A stretch of DNA of 64,000 bases from an uncultured Erythrobacter sp. (GCA_947493165.1 CANLPY010000001.1:2034566-2098565), one strand, 5' to 3'. Shown: positions 26,792 to 36,614, counted from the stretch's first letter. Program-made: numbers and translations. The notes: generated from the letters alone by a model not told the origin.

Positions 26792-27337
26792 ATGGAAACT
26801 TCACCTCCTCCTAGTGCCGAGCAAACGCCGGTTGAAACCGCTTCGCCTAGCCTCATCAACAACGATGATGGGGAGCTGACTAAGCTGCACCCCAATTATG
26901 TGCACTCGCTTCGCTTAACGGCGATGTTGACGTCGATCCCGGTACTGATCGCGGGTCTGATTTTTGAAGCAGGGATCGTTGACGAAACACCGATACCAAA
27001 TGGCGCGGTGATGGCTGTTCTGGCCGTGCTGTGCCTCATATTTATCATCCGTGTGCCGATGCGCCGGTTCGCTGCGCGCGGATACAATATGAGCGCGGAC
27101 CGCTTACGTGTTGTGAAGGGTATTTGGTGGAATTCCGATACGGTCGTGCCGTTTGGGCGGGTCCAGCATATTGATGTTGATCAGGGGCCGATTGAACGGT
27201 TCTTTGGCCTCGGCACGATGACTTTGCACACCGCTGGCAGCCACAATGCTTCGGTTCATTTGCCCGGCCTGAAGCATGAGCTAGCGGTGGAAATGCGGGA
27301 GGCAATCCGGGCTCATATCAAGCGGGATACGATGTGA
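26792..27337 (+). CDS. PH-domain membrane protein (YdbS-like)
   Basis: 181 residues. Two hydrophobic helices (MLTSIPVLIAGLIFEAG, AVMAVLAVLCLIFII) precede a bacterial PH_2 domain: ADRLRVVKGIWWNSDTVVPFGRVQHIDVDQGPIERFFGLGTMTLHTAG. YdbS/YdbT pairs of this architecture are inner-membrane proteins of unclear role. It overlaps the next gene by GTGA, so the two are cotranslated and probably act together. Confidence 0.85.
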   Translation: METSPPPSAEQTPVETASPSLINNDDGELTKLHPNYVHSLRLTAMLTSIPVLIAGLIFEAGIVDETPIPNGAVMAVLAVLCLIFIIRVPMRRFAARGYNMSADRLRVVKGIWWNSDTVVPFGRVQHIDVDQGPIERFFGLGTMTLHTAGSHNASVHLPGLKHELAVEMREAIRAHIKRDTM

Positions 27338-28977
27338 GCGAGGATACGCCGCAGCGTCCCACCGTATCGGTCCCGGTGACGAGCGCCGCAACGACCCCGG
27401 CTTCAACCCAACCTGTTTCCAACCCGCCGTCTTCTGATACGCCGGAGCCTAACCGCACCGCACCTCTCAGTGTTGCACTTGGCGTTTTGGGCTCTGCGCA
27501 GAATGCGATCATTCCTGTGGTGCTCATCGTTTTTGGCAACAGCGGATCAGGCTATGCCGTGCTCGCAGCGCTAGGCGTAGGCGCTGTGATCCTAGGTCTT
27601 GGAACAGTGTTCAGCTATATCCGCTGGCGGCGGCTGACTTACACGATCGGCGCAGAAGACATTCGCGTGGAAAGCGGAGTTATTTCGCGCACCGCACGCT
27701 CCGTTCCGTTCGAGCGTATTCAAGATGTCAGTCTTGAGCAGAAATTGCTGCCGCGCATTTTCGGCCTCGTAGCGGTAAAATTTGAAACCGGGGCTGGGGG
27801 CGGTGAGGATTTAAGCCTTGCCTATCTGACAGAGGATGAGGGCGAGCGCCTGCGCCAGGTTGTGCGGGAACGCAGAGCGGCAGGCGAAAGCGCCACACTA
27901 ACTCAAACTGTCGGAGCAGCGGGCGAGCTTGCTCCAGCCGCAGCCGCAGAGGAACCGGCAGAGACTCTCTTCACGATGGATGCGGGACGCATTTTAACAT
28001 TCGGCGTGTTCAGTTTTTCGTTAGCAATCTTCGCGGTTTTGATCGGTGTCACCCAGCAATTTGAATTCCTGCTCCCATTCGACCTGTGGGATTTTGACGC
28101 CTGGGGCGAACGGTTTGGCGGCACGGGAGAGCAGCTTGCTGGGCTGGGGCAAAGCGCGCAAATTTTCGGCGGATTGGTCGCATTATTGTCGTTAGTCGCT
28201 GTGGGCCTCGCGACCGGGATCATTCGCACCGCTTTGCGCGAATGGGATTTCTTTTTGGAACGCACTGCTCGCGGATTTCGCCGCCGCAGGGGGTTGCTGA
28301 CCAAAACTGATGTCGTGATGCCGATCCACCGGGTCCAAGGCATCAAAATCGGGACGCGCTTCATCCGTTATCGGTTTGGCTGGCATGGCCTTAAATTCAT
28401 CAGCCTTGCGCAAGATGCAGGCGCGGCCAATCATGACGTTGCCCCGTTCGCCAAACTTTCCGAAATCGAACCCATTGTTGCAGAGGCTGGGTTTCACATG
28501 CCGGGCGAAGATGCCGATTGGCACCGCGCGAGCGAGGCATACCGGACCGACAGCATGATCGTGGATTCGCTGTTCTTTGTGATTGCGGCGATCATTGCGG
28601 GCACGGCGCTTTCGATTTTTGCGCCCGATTTCTTCGCCCCGGTGGTGCTGATTCTGATCGGTCTTGCGGTGGTTTCGGCGGCGGCTGCGCTGTATTCGTG
28701 GCAGTTTAAGCGGCATGCGCTGGATGAGACGCAGATCATGGCGCGCTCTGGCGTGCTCTCACCCAGCAGCCAGATCGCAACTCGGATGAAGCTGCATTCG
28801 GTTGAAATCAGCCAAGGACCGATTGCCCAGCGGCGCGGATATGGCGATCTGCATTTTGGATTGGCCGGGGGATCATTCTCTATTCCCGGTGTGCCGATTG
28901 ACCGGGCGCGTGAGGTGCGCCGCAAAGTGCTCGACACGATTGCGGCGACGGATTTCTCGCAAATGGAAAGCGCTTAG
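27334..28977 (+). CDS. PH-domain membrane protein (YdbT-like)
   Basis: 547 residues from GTG 27334. A 45-residue Ser/Thr/Pro tail leads into repeated units of paired membrane helices and PH_2 domains: IGAEDIRVESGVISRTARSVPFERIQDVSLEQ near 105, FLERTARGFRRRRGLLTKTDVVMPIHRVQGIKI near 305, and ETQIMARSGVLSPSSQIATRMKLHSVEISQGPI near 465. That is three PH-like modules, as in YdbT. It forms a two-gene operon with the preceding PH protein. Molecular role unknown. Confidence 0.85.
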   Translation: MSEDTPQRPTVSVPVTSAATTPASTQPVSNPPSSDTPEPNRTAPLSVALGVLGSAQNAIIPVVLIVFGNSGSGYAVLAALGVGAVILGLGTVFSYIRWRRLTYTIGAEDIRVESGVISRTARSVPFERIQDVSLEQKLLPRIFGLVAVKFETGAGGGEDLSLAYLTEDEGERLRQVVRERRAAGESATLTQTVGAAGELAPAAAAEEPAETLFTMDAGRILTFGVFSFSLAIFAVLIGVTQQFEFLLPFDLWDFDAWGERFGGTGEQLAGLGQSAQIFGGLVALLSLVAVGLATGIIRTALREWDFFLERTARGFRRRRGLLTKTDVVMPIHRVQGIKIGTRFIRYRFGWHGLKFISLAQDAGAANHDVAPFAKLSEIEPIVAEAGFHMPGEDADWHRASEAYRTDSMIVDSLFFVIAAIIAGTALSIFAPDFFAPVVLILIGLAVVSAAAALYSWQFKRHALDETQIMARSGVLSPSSQIATRMKLHSVEISQGPIAQRRGYGDLHFGLAGGSFSIPGVPIDRAREVRRKVLDTIAATDFSQMESA

Positions 28978-29039
28978 ACGTCTATCGTAGTTCATACCTC
29001 CCGCCCGGCGCGGAGGGAGGTAAGCTGCGAAGAAAACAC

Positions 29040-29345
29040 TCAAACCCGTAAATCCGCCCAATCTGGGTTCTCATCAAACTTTTTGGCGACATACCAGCAT
29101 TGCGGGATGATCTTAAATCCATATTCCCGCGCGTCAGCGATTAATCGCTTAACCAATTCGCCTGCGACACCGCGCCCGCCAATGGCTTTGGGAACTATAG
29201 TGTGGGTCGCCACTCGAACGTCCTCCCCTCGATGCTCCCATTCCAAGTGACCGGTTTCGCTTTCGCCGGCTAGCTCTGCGATATATTTGCCGCCCCCATC
29301 AAGGCCGTGATGGGTAATCTTGAGATCGAGTTTATCGCCGGGCAT
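29040..29345 (-). CDS. Small GNAT-fold acetyltransferase (YjdJ/GTP-type N-acetyltransferase-like)
   Basis: 101 residues from ATG 29345, with AAGGAG nine bases upstream. It fits the short single-domain GNAT subgroup: YIAELAG, GHLEWEHR, HTIVPKAIGGRGVAGELVKRLIADAREYGFKIIPQCWYVAKKFDENPDW. The GGRGVAG stretch is the acetyl-CoA pyrophosphate loop, and the end with CWYV is typical. Acceptor unknown. Convergent with the YdbT-like gene and divergent from the threonine aldolase gene. Confidence 0.85.
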   Translation of the reverse strand: MPGDKLDLKITHHGLDGGGKYIAELAGESETGHLEWEHRGEDVRVATHTIVPKAIGGRGVAGELVKRLIADAREYGFKIIPQCWYVAKKFDENPDWADLRV

Positions 29346-29397
29346 GATAAAAGCTCCTTCTTGCCAATAATACATTGCGCTCTACAGCCGTTTCGCG

Positions 29398-30417
29398 ATG
29401 ACACAGCCAGCGCCTTTCCTGTCCGACAACGCCGCCCCCGTCCACCCGCAAGTGTGGGAGGCGATGCGCGCGGCGGACCATGCTGATAACCCTTATGATG
29501 GCGACGCGCTGTCGGCTCAGCTGGATGAGCGGTTTAGCGATTTGTTCGGGCGGCCATGCGCGGCGGAATGGATTGCCACCGGCACGGCGGCGAATTGTTT
29601 GGCGCTGGCGACAATGTGCCAGCCGCATGGCGGGGTCGTATGTCACGAAGAAGCGCATATTGAAGTGGATGAAGGCGGAGCGCCCGGTTTCTACTTGCAT
29701 GGGGCAAAGCTGATGCTGGCAGGGGGTGAAGGCGCAAAGCTTACCCCGGATAGCATCGCTGCGCTGATTGATCCGATCCGCGATGATGTGCACCAAGTGC
29801 AGGCTCATGCCATCGCGATCACACAGGCCAGCGAATATGGGCTGACCTATTCGGCTGATGAACTCAGCGAGCTTAGCGAATTTGCGAAAGGGCGCGGCCT
29901 CGGCCTGCATATGGACGGCGCACGCTTTGCCAATGCGGCTGCCAATGCTGGCGGCTCAGCACAAGAGGCCGCGCGCGCAGCTTCCGGCCCGGTCGATAGC
30001 CTCGCCTTTGGCTTTATCAAGAATGGCGGGATGGGCGCAGAAGCGGTCGTTCTGTTCGATCCTGAACAGGCGAGCCTAGTGAAGTATCGCCGCAAGCGGG
30101 CTGGGCATTTGCAATGCAAGGGGCGCTATCTCGCGGCGCAAATCCTGGCGATGCTTGACGGCGATTTGTGGCTCGCCAATGCACGCCACGCCAATACCGC
30201 AGCGGCTGAAATCGCAGGCGCTTGCGGTGACCGGTTGATGTATCCGGTTGAAGCGAATGAGTTGTTCGTGCGACTTTCAGGGGCCGAGCGTGAGGCGCTG
30301 CGCGCGCAGAACTTTGCCTTTTACGATTGGGGTGCCGACGCTGCCCGGTTCGTAACCGCTTGGAGCACACGCCAGGAAGATGCGAGCACCCTTGCAAAGG
30401 CCATTGCAGGCCTATGA
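29398..30417 (+). CDS. Threonine aldolase family PLP enzyme
   Basis: 339 residues, fold-type I PLP enzyme. FLSDNAAPVHPQVWEAM at the start, the Gly/Thr cofactor region ATGTAANCLAL, HEEAHIEVDEGGAP, the LGLHMDGARFANAA Asp/Arg stretch and the Schiff-base Lys in FGFIKNGG. Cleaves L-threonine or allo-threonine to glycine and acetaldehyde; low-specificity type is usual in bacteria. An EamA transporter gene follows closely. Its ATG lies 52 bases from the divergent GNAT start. Confidence 0.92.
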   Translation: MTQPAPFLSDNAAPVHPQVWEAMRAADHADNPYDGDALSAQLDERFSDLFGRPCAAEWIATGTAANCLALATMCQPHGGVVCHEEAHIEVDEGGAPGFYLHGAKLMLAGGEGAKLTPDSIAALIDPIRDDVHQVQAHAIAITQASEYGLTYSADELSELSEFAKGRGLGLHMDGARFANAAANAGGSAQEAARAASGPVDSLAFGFIKNGGMGAEAVVLFDPEQASLVKYRRKRAGHLQCKGRYLAAQILAMLDGDLWLANARHANTAAAEIAGACGDRLMYPVEANELFVRLSGAEREALRAQNFAFYDWGADAARFVTAWSTRQEDASTLAKAIAGL

Positions 30418-30427
30418 GACACGCCAC

Positions 30428-31357
30428 GTGAGCGCGACCCAAACGCCAATGCTAAGCTGGCGTGTTATCTTACCCTTCATCCTCACCGGAACGATCTGGG
30501 GATCGACGTGGTTTGTCATCACCGGGCAGATCGACGGCGTTCCGGCTGCGTGGTCAGTGTTCTATCGCTTTGCGCTGGCGACCCCGGCATTGTTCCTCGT
30601 CGCATTTTTGATGAAGCGGCGATTGCGGCTGACGCGGCCAGAGCACCTACTCGCCATGCTCGTTGGCGTGTTCCAGTTCAGCGGCAATTTTCTGTTCGTT
30701 TACCACGCAGAGCTTTACGTAACATCGGGCATCGTCGCCATGATGTTTGGCCTGTTGATGGTGCCGAACGCTCTGTTCGCGCGGTGGTTTCTGGGCGAGC
30801 GGGTGCAGGGTGGATTTGTGCTGGGCAGCCTAGTTGCGATCATCGGTGTGTCGTTTCTGCTGGTGCATGAATGGCGCGCCAACCCGGATGCAGGTGTGAT
30901 CGGCGGCAATGTCGCGCTTGGGATCGGGCTGGCGATGCTCGGCATCCTCGCGGCTTCGGTCGCCAATGTCATTCAGGCGAACCCGACCGGGCGCGGCGTT
31001 CCGATGGTCAGCCTGCTTGCATGGGCGATGCTCTATGGCACGGTTTTCGACCTTGGCTTTGCCCTATTGACCGCCGGACCCCCGCCCGTTCCGACCAGCA
31101 CCAATTATTGGGCGGGAATCGTTTATCTCGCACTGATTGGATCCGTGGTGACATTCCCGCTGCACTATAATCTGGTGCGCGAGATTGGCGCTGGGCGCAC
31201 CGCGTACAACTCGATCCTGACCATATCGGTTGCGATGCTGATCTCAACGCTGTTTGAGGATTATCGCTGGACCGCGCTGACGGCGGGCGGGATGGTGCTG
31301 GCGGTGATCGGTATGGTGCTAGCGCTCAGATCAAAACAGAAGAAGAAAGCAGGATAG
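30428..31357 (+). CDS. DMT-family transporter (EamA)
   Basis: 309 residues from GTG 30428, ten bases after the aldolase stop; ATG 30449 is an alternative. Ten hydrophobic helices in two EamA repeats: FILTGTIWGSTWFVI, FYRFALATPALFLVAF, YVTSGIVAMMFGLLMVPNALFARWFLGER and the second-half YLALIGSVVTFPLHYNLVREIGAGRTAYNSILTISVAML. Likely exports an amino acid or metabolite, and the position after threonine aldolase hints at threonine or glycine, which is inference only. Confidence 0.9.
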   Translation: MSATQTPMLSWRVILPFILTGTIWGSTWFVITGQIDGVPAAWSVFYRFALATPALFLVAFLMKRRLRLTRPEHLLAMLVGVFQFSGNFLFVYHAELYVTSGIVAMMFGLLMVPNALFARWFLGERVQGGFVLGSLVAIIGVSFLLVHEWRANPDAGVIGGNVALGIGLAMLGILAASVANVIQANPTGRGVPMVSLLAWAMLYGTVFDLGFALLTAGPPPVPTSTNYWAGIVYLALIGSVVTFPLHYNLVREIGAGRTAYNSILTISVAMLISTLFEDYRWTALTAGGMVLAVIGMVLALRSKQKKKAG

Positions 31358-31379
31358 AACCAGACGGCTGCGTAGCAGC

Positions 31380-31457
31380 CGCAAGGCCGACTGGCCGTCC
31401 GCAGCGACGCGATCTCTGATCGCATGAGCGAGGATAGCTAAGTGCGCAGATGCGCAC
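31380..31457. repeat. Hairpin-rich intergenic repeat, copy B
   Basis: 31380-31404 matches the unit at 16213-16237 (opposite strand) at 22/25 bases. Then come a perfect hairpin GCGATC-TCT-GATCGC (31409-31423) and GTGCGCA-GA-TGCGCAC (31442-31457). No T-run follows, so these are not ordinary terminators. Confidence 0.55.
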
Positions 31458-31472
31458 GCCGGCGCTTGAGGC

Positions 31473-32267
31473 TCACATAAAAGCCGCTAGCCCCTCGACA
31501 TAGGTCGGATATTTCGGCTCCCAGCCCAGCACGCGCTTTGCCTTGCCGTTCGCAACGCGGCGGTTCTCTGAATAAAAGCCCAGCGCCATTTCGGACAGGC
31601 TTGCTTCCTCCAAAGTTTGCAGCGGCGGCGGCTCTAGCCCTAGCAATTGGCAGACATATTCGGTCACCGCATTGCCGCTGGCGGGCAGATCGTCACCAAA
31701 ATTGTAGGCGCCCGCAGGCGCATCGCTCGTCAGCGCCGCGACCACACCGCTGACAATGTCATCGACATGGACGCGGCTGAACACTTGTCCGGGCATATCG
31801 ATCCGGCGCGCTTTGCCCTCTCGCACTCGCTCGAGCGCGCTGCGACCTGGCCCGTAAATCCCCGGCAGGCGGAACACGCGCGCACCCATCTCTAACCAAA
31901 CCGCATCCGCTTCAGCGCGGGCATTGCGGCGGCCTGCGCCTGTCTGCGCGACAGTGGGCGTGCTCTCATCAACCCATGCGCCTTGCTGATCGCCGTAAAC
32001 CCCGGTGGAGGAGAGGTAGCCATACCATGCTGATCCAAAGTCTTGGCCATAGGTATCTAGCACTGGATCAAGGCCGGTTTTGCGATCAGGCGGAACGGAT
32101 GACAGCACATGGCTTGCAGCGTTCAATGCCGCGAGCACTGCGCCGCGATCTGCGAAATCAACGTCGCCATCGCTGCCGGTTGCTTGCACCTCAAACCCGC
32201 GTGCCTTCACCGCGCGCGCGATCCGTTTTGCCGTGTAGCCCAGACCAAAAATGAACAAACGTGCCAT
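31473..32267 (-). CDS. NAD-dependent epimerase/dehydratase-like (atypical SDR)
   Basis: 264 residues. Starts LFIFGLGYTAKRIARAVKARG, a Rossmann dinucleotide loop with GLGYTA in place of GxxGxxG, then SSVPPD, YLSSTGVYGDQQGAWVDESTP and VHVDDIVSGVVAAL, the pattern of atypical extended SDRs (YeeZ-type). The Tyr/Lys catalytic pair is not clear: YGDQQG has no Lys at +4, so it may be a non-catalytic or regulatory NAD(P)-binding protein. Stands alone, divergent from pepN. Confidence 0.75.
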   Translation of the reverse strand: MARLFIFGLGYTAKRIARAVKARGFEVQATGSDGDVDFADRGAVLAALNAASHVLSSVPPDRKTGLDPVLDTYGQDFGSAWYGYLSSTGVYGDQQGAWVDESTPTVAQTGAGRRNARAEADAVWLEMGARVFRLPGIYGPGRSALERVREGKARRIDMPGQVFSRVHVDDIVSGVVAALTSDAPAGAYNFGDDLPASGNAVTEYVCQLLGLEPPPLQTLEEASLSEMALGFYSENRRVANGKAKRVLGWEPKYPTYVEGLAAFM

Positions 32268-32320
32268 AGCTGCGTTCTAATCGCTGGACCCCCGCACAAA
32301 TCAACCTAAATCGGACAGCT

Positions 32321-34999
32321 ATGGATATTGCAACGACCCCTTCGACCCCTGGCGGCAACCCTGAACTGGCTGATGCTGCGCCGAGCCCCCACGAACCGCC
32401 AGTGATCCAGCGGAAGGACTATCAGCCGTTCGCGTGGCTGGTTCCCGCAACGCACCTTTCATTTGATCTGGGCGTAGATGCCACGCGCGTCACTGCAACG
32501 CTGAAGGTAGAGCGTAATCCGGCGTTCGAAGGCGATGCCGCGGATGCGGCAAAGCTGCATCTCAACGGTGATGGGCTAAAAGCGGACACGATCAGTGTCG
32601 ATGGCACGCGGTATGGCGATTGGCAGATGGAGGGGCCGGACCTGATCGTTACCTTGCCTGGCAATGCCCACGAAATTGAGATCATCACTGAGATCGCGCC
32701 TGATCAGAACACCACATTGATGGGTCTGTATGCATCGAACGGGATGCTGTGCACCCAATGCGAGGCGGAGGGTTTTCGCCGCATCACTTTCTTCCCTGAC
32801 CGCCCGGATGTGCTGTCGACCTACACTGTGCGGATGCAAGGGCCGAAAGACCAGTTTCCGATTCTGCTGTGCAATGGCAACAACACGGCGAACGGCGATG
32901 GTGAGAACGGCACGCATTGGGCCGAATGGCACGATCCGTGGCCCAAGCCGAGCTATCTGTTTGCGCTGGTTGCGGGCGATCTGGTCGCCAACTCGGCCAC
33001 ATTCACCACCATGAACGGCCGCGAGGTTGAACTTAACGTGTGGGTACGAGAGGCGGATTTGCCGCGCACCGACCATGCCGTCGAATCGCTTAAGAAGTCG
33101 ATGAAGTGGGACGAGGAGACCTTCGGGCGCGAGTATGACCTTGACCTCTATAACATCGTCGCTGTGTCAGATTTCAACATGGGCGCGATGGAGAATAAAG
33201 GTCTCAACGTCTTCAACACCAAATATGTGCTGGCCGATCAGGATACGGCGACCGACGCCGATTTTGACGGGGTCGAAGGCGTGATTGCGCACGAATATTT
33301 TCACAATTGGTCCGGCAACCGCATCACCTGCCGCGATTGGTTCCAGCTGAGCCTGAAAGAGGGCTTTACCGTGCTGCGCGACCAATTGTTTTCGCAAGAT
33401 ATGCAAGGCGAGGCGGTTAAACGAATTGAGGATGTTCGCATCCTGCGCGCCGCGCAATTCCCCGAAGATGCCGGGCCGCTGGCCCACCCGATCCGCCCGG
33501 ATAGCTACCGAGAGATCAGCAATTTCTACACCGCGACCGTCTACAACAAGGGCGCGGAAGTCATCCGCATGATGCGCACGATGGCGGGGTCAGAGGCTTT
33601 TCGCAAAGGCACCGACCTGTATTTTGATCGCCACGATGGCGAAGCGGCGACATGCGAAGATTTTATCACCGCAATCGAAGAAGGCGCGGACCTGCAACTG
33701 GCGCAGTTCCGCCGTTGGTACCGGCAGGCGGGCACGCCGCGCCTCACTGTCAGCCATCAACTGGGCGATGGCGGATTGGCCGTTACGTTGAAACAGACCG
33801 TGCCGGATACGCCGGGTCAAACCAACAAAGGCGCTATGCCGATCCCGCTGCGGGTCGCGGTGCATTGCCGTGAAACGGGCGCAATCGGCGAAGAGCAGCT
33901 CATCACGCTGACGCTGGATGAGGAAACCTTCACCCTACCGCTCGCGGGACCAACGCCGGTGCTGTCAATCAATCGCGGCTACACAGCTCCGGTGATTATA
34001 GAGCGGGAATTATCGCGCGAAGACCTGGCGTTTCTGGCCGCGCATGATGATGATCCGTTCGCGCGCTACGAAGCGATGCAGGAATTGAGCGTGGCGCATT
34101 TGGTCGCGGCGGCCTCTGGCGAGCTCGATGAAGAACAGCGCGCGACCGGCAAACGGGTGATCGGCGATGCGATGCGCGCGATTGTTACTGACGAGGCGCT
34201 CGATCATTCCATGCGCGGTGAGCTGATGATGCTGCCAAGCGAGACCTATCTGTTCGAGCAGATGGCGACCGCGACGCGCAAAGCCGATCCCGGCGCGATC
34301 CATGCTGAGCGCGAGCAGTTAAAGACTGCGCTCGGCCTCGTGCTTAAGCGTGAACTGGAAGGGCTGTATGCGCGGGCAGAGGCCATAGCATTTGAAGATT
34401 CGGCTGGACGCGGCGCGCGCAAGGTCAAAACGCAGGTCTTGGCGCTGATCGCGGCGAGTGATGCTGAAAAAGCGGCTGGCATGGCCGCGCGGCAATTCGA
34501 CAACGCTGACAATATGACTGACCGGCAGGGCGCGCTGATGGTGCTGTGCGGGTCGCAGAGCCCCAAGCGCGAAGAACGTTTGCAGGCGTTTTATGATCGT
34601 TACACCGGCAATGATCTGGTGATCGATAAATGGTTCACGCTGCAAGCGCTGTCGCTGCATCCCGATGTTATCGCGCAGACCAAAGCGCTGGCTGAGCATT
34701 CCGATTTCACCATTCGCAATCCCAACCGCGTTCGCTCGCTGTACATGGCGTTTGCGGGCAACCCCGCGGGCTTTCACGATGCAAGCGGTGAAGGATACCG
34801 TCTGATTGCGGACCTTATCCTGGCGCTTGATCCGATTAACCCGCACACAGCAGCGAGATTTGTTTCACCGCTGGGCAAATGGCGGCGGATTGAGCCGAAG
34901 CGCGCGGCCTTGATGAAAGGCGAGCTGGAGCGGATCGCCCAGGCGAAAAACCTATCCCGCGATACATTTGAGCAGGTTTCGCGCAGCCTGGACGGGTAG
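32321..34999 (+). CDS. pepN: Aminopeptidase N (M1 metallopeptidase)
   Basis: 892 residues, E. coli PepN type. Zinc site HEYFHNWSGNRITCRDWFQLSLKEG gives HExxH and the distal Glu; the exopeptidase motif GAMENKGLNVF is present. N-terminal beta domain, thermolysin-like catalytic domain and the long C-terminal helical domain are full length. It removes N-terminal residues from peptides in the cytoplasm. Six bases separate it from pgeF. Confidence 0.96.
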   Translation: MDIATTPSTPGGNPELADAAPSPHEPPVIQRKDYQPFAWLVPATHLSFDLGVDATRVTATLKVERNPAFEGDAADAAKLHLNGDGLKADTISVDGTRYGDWQMEGPDLIVTLPGNAHEIEIITEIAPDQNTTLMGLYASNGMLCTQCEAEGFRRITFFPDRPDVLSTYTVRMQGPKDQFPILLCNGNNTANGDGENGTHWAEWHDPWPKPSYLFALVAGDLVANSATFTTMNGREVELNVWVREADLPRTDHAVESLKKSMKWDEETFGREYDLDLYNIVAVSDFNMGAMENKGLNVFNTKYVLADQDTATDADFDGVEGVIAHEYFHNWSGNRITCRDWFQLSLKEGFTVLRDQLFSQDMQGEAVKRIEDVRILRAAQFPEDAGPLAHPIRPDSYREISNFYTATVYNKGAEVIRMMRTMAGSEAFRKGTDLYFDRHDGEAATCEDFITAIEEGADLQLAQFRRWYRQAGTPRLTVSHQLGDGGLAVTLKQTVPDTPGQTNKGAMPIPLRVAVHCRETGAIGEEQLITLTLDEETFTLPLAGPTPVLSINRGYTAPVIIERELSREDLAFLAAHDDDPFARYEAMQELSVAHLVAAASGELDEEQRATGKRVIGDAMRAIVTDEALDHSMRGELMMLPSETYLFEQMATATRKADPGAIHAEREQLKTALGLVLKRELEGLYARAEAIAFEDSAGRGARKVKTQVLALIAASDAEKAAGMAARQFDNADNMTDRQGALMVLCGSQSPKREERLQAFYDRYTGNDLVIDKWFTLQALSLHPDVIAQTKALAEHSDFTIRNPNRVRSLYMAFAGNPAGFHDASGEGYRLIADLILALDPINPHTAARFVSPLGKWRRIEPKRAALMKGELERIAQAKNLSRDTFEQVSRSLDG

Positions 35000-35005
35000 A
35001 TCTGA

Positions 35006-35764
35006 ATGGCTGAGTTCGATATCGAGCGCGCGCAGTCGCTGGACGGCGTGCCGCACGGCTTCTTCGGCCATGCAGGCCAAGGAAAGCCAAACACGCATCA
35101 ATTCGGCTACGGCGGCGATGGCGATACCGCACTGATTGCGCAGACCCGCGCGGGCGCCGCGCAAGCATTGATTGCGGGCGGCGTCCTTGCTGCACCGCAT
35201 CAGGTGCATTCTCCCGATGTCGTCACTGTGACAGATGCGTGGGGCGATGACGCGAAAGGTCGTCCGGTTGCCGATGCGGTGGTTACGGCAAAGCGCGGCA
35301 TCGTGCTGGGCATTGTGACCGCCGATTGCGCGCCCGTTCTTTTTTCGGATCAAGACGCTCAGGTCGTCGGCGCGACCCATGCCGGCTGGCGCGGCGCGCA
35401 TTCCGGGGTGCTCGGCAACACTGTCGCTGCAATGGAAGCACTGGGAGCATCGCGCAGCAATATTCGCGCAGCCGTTGGCCCCACGATTGCGCAGGCAAGT
35501 TATGAAGTGGATGCGCCATTTCGTGAAAACTTCGCAGCCGAAGATGATTGCCATTTCAGCGATGGACGAGACGGCCATTGGCAGTTTGATTTGCCCGGAT
35601 ATGTCGCGGCGCAGCTTGCCAAAACGGGTCTGAAAAGCGTCGAGTTGCTCGATCGGGATACTTTTTCCCTGCCCGAGCGTTATTATTCCTATCGCCGGGC
35701 AAGTCAGCTGGGCGAAGCAAATTATGGTCGACAAATCAGTATGATCGCTTTGCCACAGGGCTGA
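35006..35764 (+). CDS. pgeF: Peptidoglycan editing factor (laccase-domain/PgeF)
   Basis: 252 residues. PgeF family (formerly 'polyphenol oxidase'): metal ligands in HQVHSPDVV, TADCAPVLF and THAGWRGAHSGVL. In E. coli YfiH/PgeF removes misincorporated serine-containing muropeptide precursors; purine nucleoside phosphorylase activity is known for other members. It is probably cotranscribed with pepN, whose stop is six bases upstream. Confidence 0.93.
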   Translation: MAEFDIERAQSLDGVPHGFFGHAGQGKPNTHQFGYGGDGDTALIAQTRAGAAQALIAGGVLAAPHQVHSPDVVTVTDAWGDDAKGRPVADAVVTAKRGIVLGIVTADCAPVLFSDQDAQVVGATHAGWRGAHSGVLGNTVAAMEALGASRSNIRAAVGPTIAQASYEVDAPFRENFAAEDDCHFSDGRDGHWQFDLPGYVAAQLAKTGLKSVELLDRDTFSLPERYYSYRRASQLGEANYGRQISMIALPQG

Positions 35765-35993
35765 TCGGTCATACGTTTGCATGAAAGCGAACACTCGGTG
35801 CTCAAAACACTGTTGGATTCCCTGAGTATTATGGCTAGGAGCGCCGACAACTGGTGAACCGTCTGTAAGAGGGAATGCGCAGGTCGCACATTAGGTGACC
35901 TTAGCGTTTTGATCAGATGGCCGAGGTGAAGAGTATCAATGTGAATGCCTTACGGACATATCCGAATAGGCATATAAGGGCAGGGTTTTGAAA

Positions 35994-36569
35994 ATGGCTG
36001 ATGCAACTGCTGCTGCGACCGCTTCTGGCGACGCAGAAACCACCGAAGAAGGCGTACGCCGCCGCGATTGGATCCATATCGCAGCGCTTAGCACGGCCGG
36101 TGTCGGTGCGGGCTTCGCTGTTTTGCCGATGGTTAGCCAGATGGCTCCATCCGCAGACGTGTTGGCGGAAAGCACGACAGATGTTGATGTATCTGCGATC
36201 CAGCCGGGACAAAGCATCAAGGCGGTGTTTCGCAAGCAGCCTTTGTTTGTGAAACGTCTAACCCCAGAAGAAATTACCGAAGCCAATGCGGTTGATGCTG
36301 GCAGCCTGCGCGATGCACAAACCCTAGAAGAACGCCTTGGCGAAGGTAACGAAGACATCCTCGTCACCATGGGCGTCTGCACCCACCTTGGCTGTGTGCC
36401 GCTGGGCGCTGCTGAAGGTGAGAACAAGGGTGAGTTTGGCGGCTATTTCTGTCCGTGCCACGGTTCGCACTATGATACTGCTGGCCGAATCCGCAAAGGC
36501 CCTGCGCCGACCAATCTGGAAGTGCCAGAGTTCACTTTCACGTCCGAAAGCGTCATCCGCGTCGGATGA
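35994..36569 (+). CDS. petA: Ubiquinol-cytochrome c reductase iron-sulfur subunit (Rieske)
   Basis: 191 residues from ATG 35994, AAGGGCAGGG upstream; a TTG at 35988 also opens the frame. An RRRDW twin-arginine-like N-terminus precedes a helix (IAALSTAGVGAGFAVLPMV), then the cluster motifs CTHLGCVP and CPCHGSHYD. It takes electrons from ubiquinol to cytochrome c1 in the bc1 complex. First gene of petABC; 229 bases upstream hold no gene. Confidence 0.97.
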   Translation: MADATAAATASGDAETTEEGVRRRDWIHIAALSTAGVGAGFAVLPMVSQMAPSADVLAESTTDVDVSAIQPGQSIKAVFRKQPLFVKRLTPEEITEANAVDAGSLRDAQTLEERLGEGNEDILVTMGVCTHLGCVPLGAAEGENKGEFGGYFCPCHGSHYDTAGRIRKGPAPTNLEVPEFTFTSESVIRVG

Positions 36570-36614
36570 TTGCTCGTATTTTGATTATCTGTTGAACACT
36601 CACGAGAGAACGCC

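Noticed and set aside
28996-29027. ACCTCCC/GGGAGGT hairpin between the YdbT-like and GNAT genes
   Set aside because: No U-tract follows on either strand, so termination is unproven.
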